From: Phallusia mammillata
Lineage: Eukaryota; Chordata; Ascidiacea; Phlebobranchia; Ascidiidae
Reading direction: 5' to 3'
Assembly: GCA_003260075.1 (NCBI GenBank)
Contig: QLIY01000445.1
Span: 6,187-70,186, forward strand
DNA: 64,000 nt
Each line of letters opens with the position of its first letter. Within the stretch, counting starts at the first letter, position 1. A program made the position numbers and the translations under genes. The notes under the pieces were generated by a model. The model ran no database searches and had not been told where the DNA came from. It saw nothing but the letters and a program-made list of their open reading frames with translations. Shown here piece after piece: positions 40,491-52,400 of this stretch.

Positions 40491-43400
40491 GACGTCAACG
40501 ACAACTCACCGATCTTTGCTGCCAAACAGTACGAAGAAAATCTACCAGAAACCGTCTCCGTCGGAAGCGAAGTTGTCAAGGTATAGAAACAAATGACCAA
40601 TCACTAATTAGTATAACTGAGCCTGGCGTTATGTCAAGTAAACATTTTATTTCAAGATTGTTGCCACTGATGCTGATAGCGGCCCGAACGGATATGTGAC
40701 CTACGCCATCTTGGAAGAGCCTTGGGTTGATGGGAAAAATTTCCTCATTGATTCCGATACTGGTATGATTTGGACTGCAAGAGGTTTGGATCGAGAAACT
40801 AGCGCTGTTTTGCGATTCGTTGTACGCGCAAGTGACTCTGGTGTCCCACCCCGACATGCTGACGTCCTAGTGACGATACATGTTGACGATATCAATGATA
40901 ATCCACCAGTGTTGGGAAAGGTATACCTATAACTTAGGCTGATACTGTTGAACTGACACTCAACATGAGTAATGTGATATTTCAGAAAATGTATGAGTTT
41001 ATTGTGAGCAAAGAAGCAGAGGCGAATCAAATAGTAGGAAAAGTGGATGCTTCGGATCCAGATTTGTCCGACCAAGGAAAGCTAACATTTGTATTGCGGC
41101 AACCTGAACCATCGCCGCCCTTGCTGATTGACTCAAAAACAGGTACTGATTAGGTTTTATCGTCTTTTTACCCGTTCCTGTTTAAGATATCGCATAATGA
41201 ACACCCAATATTTGTATATTTTGCATTTTAGGTCTTGTTACTCTTGGCCCAAGTCGAACGGCCCTTTTGTCTCCCACTATTACATCACAAGTGTCTGTAT
41301 CAGACGGAGTATCTGAGGTAGTGGGCACTTTGCTTGTCCATATTGTTTCAAATGACACTCACGTGCTTCCTATCGACTTCGTTCAACCGGTTTACAACTT
41401 CTCAATTACTGAAAACACTTCGCCTCAAAAAAGAATCGGAAAGGTAGAAACAATTTTATTCCAAAGTATATTGGAAATTATGTTTTTAAATGGCATTAAA
41501 CTTCATAAGGATTTTTTAACTTTTTTGTATTTAATGAATATTTCTTGTTATTTAAGATTGAAGCTCGCACAACGGGTGCCGTTATCTACCAAATAGCGAC
41601 GGACACCTGGTTCTCTGATTTATTCCGCGTCGACAGAGAAAGCGGAAACATTTACGTCCAATCCGCACTAGACAGGGAGGAGTTGGCAAGACGCCAGGAA
41701 TTGGCTAGCGATTCTGACATCACTGTTGAATTGGAAGCCATAGCAGTAGATCAAAGAGGTGCCTTTGCGTCTTATTTGTTCACGCCCTGTTTGTGGACAA
41801 ATAGAATAAAAATCGATTGTGGTTTATGCAGGTCGAATTGCGCGATGCCTGGTGCGCGTGCGCGTCGATGACGTCAACGACAATGCGCCGGTTTTTACGC
41901 AGGCGGCTTACGTTACCACCGTGCTTATGGACGAATCTGAGATCGACGATCACGTGATCACGGTACATGCCTATATCCTACTATTTAAAGCCGCTTTGAC
42001 ATTTTCTGAAAAATCAAGTGTTAATTATTTTTGTTCTTTAACAGGTGACCGCCACTGACCTAGACAGCGGTGAAAACGGCCGTGTGAAGTATGCATGGGA
42101 CGAAGATCCATCCAATGCGAAAGTTTACTTTAACCTAATTACCGACACTGGCGAAATCACCGTCCGCGATCGCCTGAACAGGCTCGGTGCGTATTAAAAA
42201 GTGGCCCTCCACTCTTTTATCGCTCCGCCCAAGCGACTGGGCTCCCGGCCCATGCAAATATTTGACTCCTCATTCTGCACCAATTGACCGGGCAAAACGG
42301 ATTGAAAAAAATGAGACAATTCGATTTGTGTTTGGTGGTCCGGTTTGCGATCGCGCATTACCTGTGTGCAAACAAAGTGGCGCAATTGGGTGCTTTGTAC
42401 ATTGGCATCTTAGCCAGGCGGCGTGTTGACTCGCGGTTTCGGCGTAATGTTTTTAAAGCTGAGGCGCGCCTTTGATGTGGTCACCCGAGAAAGAAACATG
42501 GTTGGGTCTCGCTTAATAGCAAAAGCCTTAATATTACAACATCCCCTTGTACATTAATGTATAGATGTAAATCGTGTCGTGTTTAACCATAAAATTAAGC
42601 TGTTTGTTTTTCAACAGGTGATTCGCAAGCCTTGACGTTCTTCGTGCGAGCAAGTGATCATAACGAAACCAACCCGCGTTCAAACGTGGTCAGTGTTTCG
42701 ATCTTTGTCACAAACAACCGAAACATGGTACCGGTTTTTGATCAAACAAATCTTAATGTCCACGTGAGTGAAGATATCACTGTCGGCTCAGAGGTGAGGA
42801 AACATGTCAGAAATAAAGTAGTTTTCAGTATTCTATGTATTTTGCCTGCTACAAGTTTCTATTTTAAACAACAATGCTTTGCTTATCGTTAGGTAACCAC
42901 CGTTCGTGCAGCCACAAGCGGAGACAGCACCGTGTTGTACGATCTTGCTCCAGCGTATGTAGCTACTGGCGAAGAAAGTACGTTATTCGATCAATCTGCA
43001 GAATATTTTGATCCTGACTTAAAGCTTGGTCGTATCCCTGTAACATATTTTTCTACTTTGCCAGATTCTGAAACTGGAATGTTTTCGATTGATCCTGAAA
43101 CTGGAGTTATATCAGTGGTGCAGCCGCTCGACAGAGAGACGGAATCTCAACATAAACTTACTGTACTCGCATACGCATCTACGGCTCGTGAACTCGTCTC
43201 ATCAGTTCAGGTAGGATTAGAGAATCGCATTACTTTGTTTCAATATGTTATTTTATTTTGAATTGCTTGTCGGTTCCCAGGTTACGGTTGTTATTGACGA
43301 CGTAAACGACAATGATCCGGAATTTTCGACTAGCAACTACTTGGCTTCCGTGGTCGAGAATTCACCATCCGGAACACACGTGATTCGTGTCCAAGCGACA

Positions 43401-46400
43401 GACAAAGACGAAGGAGCGAACGGCATTGTTACATATAGGTATAATGCTCAGACTGTACGGTTTTCAACGTAATTAACCAAATATGCCATACTTATAAAAG
43501 GAAACAAAAATAGTTGCTCGGATTAGGTAAAGCAACTTTCATACTTTAACAGTTTCGATGATCCAACTGATGAACTTTCGTCCCTTTTTGCAATTGATAA
43601 CTGTACTGGTCTCATCACTGCCCTTGCACCTATTGACCGTGAGACAAACAGCGCCATCCAGATCACTGTGAAAGCGACCGACGGCGCTGGACAAAACACC
43701 ACGCGAACCGCCATTAGTCACGTGACTGTTCAGCTGGTTGACGTAAACGACGTTGCCCCGGGTTTTGCAACACCTCCCAACACAGTTGCTATTTCGGAAA
43801 GGTAACTCTTTTGTTTGTTGCTTTTTTGCAACTTAATAGGATAAAACTGTAGCTAAAAACGTGTTGATGTTTACAGTGCGCCTCTCGGTTATACAACTGC
43901 CAAGTCAATTCTGATATGGGATGAAGACTCACTCGACTGCACAAACCTTCAGGTGTTTATAACAGACGGAGATGAGGATAACCAATTCGAGGTTGTCTGG
44001 AAACGTATTCGAAGTGATTTAGGTTCCAACTTCAAAGTGGGCTTAAAGGTTTGTACAAAAGTATATTCTTTGAGTTCTATAGAGTCCAATGCATTTGTAT
44101 TATGTTCTGAAGGTCATCAAGAGCCTTGACCGTGAAACAAAATCCTCTTACGACTTGACGGTAGTCGTAACTGACGGTCTGTACACCAACAGCACGCAAG
44201 TGACTGTAGAAGTAACAGATAGCAACGACAACGCACCGATCTGTGAACAGGTTTTTACAACTGACAAATCTGAGTTATTTGAAAATTTGCACTCGAATAT
44301 TTACGAAAACGATTTTTGCCACAGCTGAGTTACCGAGTCCTTGTTTCGGAAGATGCTAACCGAAACACAATGCTTTTGCAAGTAAAGGCTTTTGACCCCG
44401 ACGCTGCATTGAATGGAGTTCGCTCTTACACACTCACTGGTGAAGGAACTGATTCATTTCGATTGGATCGCAAAACAGGTATTGCAGTTCAGTTTGTGGA
44501 TCTGGCAGTTTTTTTATGCATTGACCTTTTTTTACAGGAAAACTATTTACCTCTGGGAACTTGGATCGTGAAACGGTGGCCGAATACAGACTTGCAGCAA
44601 CGTGTGCCGATGCTGCTGGTCAAAGTTGCACTAGTCAGGTACTGTCAAATGTGAATGGTTTATTTGAGGCATAGGCAATTCTAATCTCACAAATCATTGC
44701 GAATTGAAGTAGTAGATGTTAATTGCGTAGTAGCTCCTCGATATTAGGAGCTAAACGAGTTCTAAAAATGAAGACAAATGTTTAACTATCTAAAAAACGA
44801 TGAATAAGGGTGATACATTTCAGTGAATTCTCAACAAAGTTTTTTACTGTTGCTTTTTAGATTCACGTGATTGTGACTGACGTAAACGACAACGCACCGA
44901 CTTTCGACGCTTCCTCCTTGCGTGCCTCGGCTCAGGAAAACACTCCAATAAATTCCTTGCTCCATCGGGTGATTGCGTACGACGACGATCAAGGTGAATA
45001 AACACAAAAATTCCAAACCCACGTAACTCATACCCGGTTCCAAGACTTGACCATGCGTTATATCTGTACAGGTGCAAATGGCACGATACGATATGAGTTG
45101 AGCGACGATGTAGACGGACAATTTTACATCGAACCAACATCAGGGATCATTACCCTGCTCAAGGCCTTGGACCGTGAAACCGTGTCTTCTTACCAGCTGC
45201 AAGTTGTGGTGGGTATTATTTGGGATGTTGGAGAAAGCTTTGCGTAGGCGTAAACACTTTATATTTTATTTTTCGTGTTAGGCGGTGGATCACGGCACCA
45301 AGCGTCGCTTAAGAAGCACAGCAACGCTTTTCCTGCAGGTTCTCGACGTTAACGACAACCCACCAATATTTGAACACACTCAGGTAGAATTTTGACTGTT
45401 TGTTTTATCTCAAACAACTTAACCATGTTTTCTTTCCGACGAAACTGCTTTTTTGAAGAATAAATTTACCCAATATTTCAGATACATAACTTATAGTAGT
45501 AATAAGATGAGCCTTTGTAAACTGATTTGTGTATATTTACTTTTCAGTATAACGCGAGCGTTTACGAAGATGCTTCTCTTGGCCTCGAGGTGGTGCAAGT
45601 GAGCGCGGAAAGTTTAGATGCTGGTGCCAATGCCAACCTTCGGTATACAATCACACACGGTAACAAGCATGGGAAGTTTTCTATGGACGAAAACTCAGGT
45701 AAGTTACAAGCAACACACCGACCTTAAACCGACCAGATAGTCTTGAGAATACGAACTTATTTTTCAGGTTTGGTCACCTTAATATCGGCTGTGGATTATG
45801 AGAGCGATGTGAGCTACGTACTGACTGTCTCAGCTTCTGACCGCAGTGACACACCACTTTCTAGCGAATGCACAGTTATAGTTGAGATTGTTGACGTCAA
45901 CGATAATTCCCCTGTGTTTGCGAGCCCATCCCACCAGGTAACAAAGACTCTCAATTATTGCTGCCTCAGTGTGGCTTACTACGCTTATAGCAAGTTGTGT
46001 AATGCGTTTGTCTCTGATGATTCAGGTTTCTATTCCCGAGGATGCAGAGGAAGGTCGCGTGATCGTCAGCGTAAAAGCCACAGACCGTGACAGCGGGGCG
46101 GCTGGAAACGTGACGTACTCGCTCCAAATGCACGACTCACCCTTTGCTGTCGACCCCACTTCTGGGGATATCTCCGTCGCGCCACCTGGCGTCGATTATG
46201 AGACACGACGCTCGTTTTCTGTGGTCGTGATTGCAACTGACGGTGGTGACCCCTCGCGCTCGAGCGAAACTGAGGTGTTTGTGGCGGTGATGGACGTGAA
46301 TGATGTTCGACCGCGTTTTGTGGTAACAGCGCCTCGCAATGGCAACGCAGAACTGGTTGTATGCTCGCCAGAGGGCGCTAACTGCACAGTTCATGTACAT

Positions 46401-49400
46401 GAAAGTGCGAGCGACTCCGTGGTTCATGGCCTTGTGAGTTTAAACGCGACTGACGAAGACGGCGCAGAAAATGGGGCACCCTTCTACTTCCGCATTGTAA
46501 AAGGAAATGAAAGAAGTAAGAACATTTGGAAGCACATAAACTTATCTCAAGTTTCATTGCTTTCGAGTGTCCTAATTTCAATATCTTAATAGATCTTTTC
46601 TTCATCGACGACCAAAACAACCTCAAGTCCCGCAAGCCGTTACGTCTTAGTGACGTCACAGGAGAGCGCAGCAACCACCGTGCAGTGCACCACCTGGTGT
46701 TGGATGTTCGAGACTCTGGCACACCAGTAGCACTTAACGCACAACCGTCGCTGTCTCTTCGTGTTGTGGTGCTGAAGGAAAGCCAATATCCGCCAATACT
46801 GACTCCACATCACGTTGTTATATCAACAACCGATGGTAAATGATTGTTCTCAACAATTATTCTATGTGGTATACAATACAAAACCCAGGGTACTAAATAT
46901 AATTCAGTTCCTGTGAATTAAGATGCCAAAAAACTTTGGTGAAATATATATTCTTTGCAAACATTGTGATGTCGATTGATTCTGTTTGGCATTTTTTGTA
47001 CACTATGTTTTGGATTACTTTTATATAGACTACAGTTATCACCGGAAAACTGCGACTGTTGGGTTTGATTTCAATTAAACTGTACTTCATACAATACAAT
47101 TTAAAATTTGTACATACTAAACAAGCTGATATTTTGACATAATGGTTTTAACCTAATATTATGTTTGCAGCAACATTTGATGGAGGAAAAATCGTAGATC
47201 GACTTCATGCTACAGATCGTGATTTGTTTGACGCCGAGCGCCTTCAGTTCTCCCTTGCTTCGCCCGATGACTTTGAACGCTTCGTGGTCATTCCCAAAAC
47301 CGGTACAATCAACGCAGTTCGGCCAATCTCTGCCGGGGAACGTAACATATCAGTGAGAGTCAGCGATGGAAGCAGGTACAGCATTTCTCAAATTCCGGTA
47401 CGAATCGTCGAAGTGACACAACAAGCGTTGGAAAACAGCGTATCCATTACATTCCGCAACATTGAGAGCATGGAGCGTTATATCTCACTCCACCATTCAT
47501 TGTTTGTTTCCAAGCTGGGTGATATTCTTCCACCAGGATTCAATGGCGATCGCGACCTCGTTATCATTTCACTCGTCCAACACGAACGTTTAGTTGAACT
47601 TCTATTTAGCGTACGAAAACCATCGAAAAATGGTGTCTCATCTGGATTTTACCTATCCACTATGCTCAAGCTCCATATTGAACAGAGTCTCACTCTTATT
47701 GAGGACAAACTACGCACGGAGGTGGACAGCGTTGAGTCGACCGAATGCCGTCGCGCCAAGTGTCAATTTATGTGCCAGCAGGTACCTGTGTTGGTAGATT
47801 GGTCAGAGGACGAACGTCCAGCGCCTGTAAGTTCAGATTCGTGGAGTTTGGTCACGCAGAAATTCCACCGAACTCAAGCTTGTGTTTGCCCGCTCGGTCG
47901 AGTGGGACCTTCGTGCGAGTCGATTTGCACTGATGCCAACAACCCGTGCCAGCTGGGCCAGGAATGCGTTTTAGACGAAAGTGAGGTCGGAGGTTATCGC
48001 TGCAGCAGCGCGGCCGATGAACCGGCAATTCTTGCTTTCGGCGGTCAGGGCCACGCAACGTTCAGACTGAGCAGTTCACTGCGCAAGGAGCCTTTCCACA
48101 TCAACTTTCGACTTCGGACATTCCAATCAAATGCTACTGTATTTTACGCAAATGGGGCTGAAGACTTCGCCCGTCTTGAAACCGTTAACGGATTACTGCG
48201 TTACACTTACAATTGTGGCAGCGGTCCGCAAACCATGGTTCGTGACCTAGTGCACGTGAACGATGGAAAATGGCATGACGTTGATATCCAGCCTCTGCAC
48301 GACAACTTGGAGGGATCGTGTGCTTTCAAACTTACCCTGAACCACAGATATGTGGCGTCGTCCCAGGCAACCAGCGGCCACAACCATCTCGATCTTTCCA
48401 CGGTAACCGTCGGTGGTATGCTGGATCGGGGCAGATCAAAGCGCGAGGCGGCGACTGAGGGCACGAAGAGAGAATCCAGATCAGCTCGCGGTTTGCGCTA
48501 TGGATTTAGAGGTTGCATGGAAAACGTGGAGATTAACGAAACTCCGGTACCTAGTCTGGCTAAGAGCGGCGCACGATCACCAATTACTGTTCAGTCAAAA
48601 CATAATGCCGAGGACACGTAAGTTCAGCTTTCTTAATAAATTCCTGCTAAATTACTTTTTGATAGCCAAAAATTGCATAGAATTCCTTTTTTTGTCCATT
48701 TTAATTTTGTTTGCCAATTATTATGTAATAAGATTTCTATTCATATGTTTGTGACGGCAGATGCGTGGATGATATGATTTCGATGAAAGCATGTGCTGGG
48801 CGTCCTTGCAGCAACGGAGGCACATGCATGCCTGTTGCTGATGGTGGCTACATCTGTCAGTGTTTGCCTGAATTTACTGGGGAAACATGTGAACTCCTTG
48901 AGCCGTGTGGTCACCTGCCCTGTCAAAATGAAGGGGTTTGTTTGTCTGCTGGTCCAAACATAAGGTACACGGATTTTTATTTCATTCTTGTACAGTAGAC
49001 CAACGTTTTTTTCAGTTATTTAAATAAAACGCAGACACTTTTTACTTGATATTGGGATGTAGACAATAAATACAGAATTGTAACCTTGACTAATCACATT
49101 CATTCTGTTCCTATACAGTCCCAAAACTAATAATATTTTGTATTTTCAGGTGTAACTGCCCAAAGGGTTTCACTGGCAGTCGTTGTGAGGTCTCGGCTGT
49201 ATGTAGTGCAGTGGATTGTAAGAACGGAGCCACTTGTGTAGTGCGGGGTGGAAAACCGGCTTGTCTTTGCCCAATTGGATGGACGGGATCAATGTGTGAA
49301 TTGGCGGTTGATTTTTGCCAATTAGAAGAGGCGAAAAGAGAGTGCGGAAGTGCGGAAAAATGTTTTGTCCTACCTGATGGATTTGCCTGCAACTGCACAG

Positions 49401-52400
49401 ATGCCATACCAGGTAAATACAGCATTTAGATATCATTTATCACTTTTTACCCCAAAAAAATCACTACAGACAAGAAGCGATTGTATTGTATTTGCTTTCG
49501 TGTAAGAGGGTTAACCTTGCAATTAGGAACCATTTCATTAAAACATGATGTTTTTTACAGATCCGCGTTGTAAAAAAATATCTTACATTGTTGACCCATC
49601 GGATGGAAAGCCACCGCTTCAGACTGGCCAATTCCCAGTTGTGCCAGTTGTGGTTGCGATTGTGGTTCTTCTGCTGATAGTTGTGATCATAGCTGTAATT
49701 ATTCTATTCCGGAGACGGCGACGCAACGTCAAGTATGGACAGGGAAGTCGACACAGTGAAGATATTCAACCTGTCAATCGGTTTGGAGGTGAATAATCAA
49801 GCAAACGAACAAGTCATACAAAAGTCTAGAATTTTTCTTATGCTGACTTGTGAAGAATCTGTTTATAAGTTTTTAACACACGTAAGTAATGAATAATTTA
49901 ATTTATACAGATTACTTAACAAGATCGCCTCGCGGTAGCAACAGTGGTCCGCCCCGTGTTCCACAAAGACCAGCAGTATACCAAAGAAGTTCACATGGCT
50001 CTTTTCACGTTGACCCGGCCAACGAGGATCAGGTACTTATGTTTGTTTCAGTATATGGTCATTGTATGGAGTTTTATATATCGTTGCTTTGCTACATCTC
50101 ATTATCATACGCATTACTCGAAGCGCTTAATTCTTTTCGCAAAGCGTAGTAAAATGGTTGGGTCAAGGTAAACTCATCTAACTTACCCACGGTCCCCACG
50201 CAGGAGCAGAGAGTTCCTCTGTGCTATGTTCGACCTCAGCTTCCCCCAGTCACCCCATCCATGTCAACTTCAGACAACGATTCCATCAAAAAACCGCCTG
50301 CATCGTGGCAAGATTACGAGGCGAGCAAGGTAAAGTATTTGTTGAAAATTTACCCAAAAACCTCATACCTCTATTTGCCCGGAGCTGTTACTAGTTGGCG
50401 ATTGTGTGCTGTGATGCAATCCACTAATCAACCGTAATTGGAAATGCCAAACACGTTGCAGTCGAGGTCCTTTCTCACTTTTGTTGACAACTTTATCGCA
50501 AACCCGCAAAAGTCAGCGTGGTTGTCCTGGCGCGAACAGGCACCGCTGATATCAGAAGGTCGTGTCATTTTTTTACCGTAATAGCGCCATTATTGGACTC
50601 ACGATATTTTGCACCTGTAAATAGTTTGCTGTGCGTGAAACCAAATATGTAACCATCCGACTATCATATTTGTGCAAACTCAAGGTATTAACCTTTACGT
50701 GCAACGCAACGTTATATGGTAAGCGTAAAAGTTTTCGGCAATTTTTAATCCCGAGAAAATTTCAATGTTGACGCGACACTACAAACATCTTTGGCGACTT
50801 GCTGTGTTGAATGACTAACTTGTGACCTTAACTCTAAACAACTATAGTAAAAAGTACTTCCTTGTGGCCGAATCTAACTAACGAATATTGCTACTAACCT
50901 CTGCAGTACAACGACTCGGCGTCATCTTCGGGACGACATTATCCATCGGATCACAAGCACAGCGCCTACTCGATCAATGACCAAAGTAGGTTGTTTGAAC
51001 CTGATTCAGTAGTTGTCAGTGCATGTTAAACTGAATTGGTGTATTATTGCTATATTAACAGTTACTACGGTGAAGCAGTCCTACCAAATGCAGGAAACCT
51101 CGGTTAATCTGGACCCGTTTGGGCCGACAATTTGTCCGGATCAGTCGAAAATCCGGATTAACCGAACCCGGTTTAACCGAGGTTTACTGTACGTTTTTTT
51201 GCGTAGCAAACTTGGCTGTTGTCTAATACTAAAACGCTTAGTTATGGATGCGCTTATTTAATACAGCGCTACTCCAAAGAAATGTTGAGAAACCCTGCTG
51301 GTATAGGAGTGTATTTGCAAAACTTTCAGTTTAGGATTATGTCATTTGGTATTTTAGTGCCAAATTATTCTCCATTCCGTCAATCCCCACTGTTTTACCC
51401 CTCCGCCGAGCGAGAGAGACCCCGCTCTGAGCAGTGGAGTTATCCCCGAAGAGGTGAATGGCATCACACAGTGTAAATTCGCTGCGGTCACCTGGCTAAG
51501 GTCGCTCGTGCTTTGCACCAAAACACAACGTTTTCGGCCTTTCATTGCCTGCCAGTTACTCGCATGCGCAAGGTTGCTCCAACTTGCACGACAAAATGTT
51601 TTTCTGAAACCATTGCTTGTCGGTTGCGCTACCTACATTGGCAAATATGTGCAAACTAGCGTTTTTCATGTCACGCCCACGGTATTCTGACTATTCAGGT
51701 CATTGCACGGTGTCACTCTTCTTTTGTTTCCGTTAAGTTTGTAACTGTAGTTCTTGTTTAAAAACGTAAGAAATTGATGTTTTTTTCCATAATGGAAGCA
51801 AACCGTTTTGATGTAAATTGCAGTTGGAAACTTATTGACTAGGTGTTAACACTACATGGACTAACAGTTTATGTCAGGATAAGCCTGGAAAACAAATGGT
51901 GTAATCACTGTTTATTTTCATTGTCACAATTATCCATCAGTGAGTGTCGTATGTCAAAGCTTCCTTAGTCATTTTCCAGAGTACTATGCAATTAACGCTT
52001 TCTCTCGTTGCATAGGTTATGACTGGGATGTCACCGACTGGAAACCCGGCGGTTCAGGAATTGTCCCGAGCTGTGTTGCCAGTGTCGCGTGTCGTCGGGC
52101 GTACAGCGACCAACCGAGCTCGCCCGAGTCGCGTCGAAGCGTCAGCAGCATCGCCACCAATCGCAGTCGTCGCAGCAACCGCTCAGACGCGCTTCCCGGA
52201 CACTACGCAAGCAATAAGATGAGACGTCGCGAAAAACAGTTGCTGCAGCTTGTGCGACAAGAAGAGGTAGAAAAATGTTTAGGGGCTTGCTTTGCAACTT
52301 GATACTGATTTTATGTCTTTAATGTTTCATACATGTCTCCTTTAACAATATCATTATGGGAATATCTTTTTAATGATGACTGTTTTTTTTTGCACATGCA

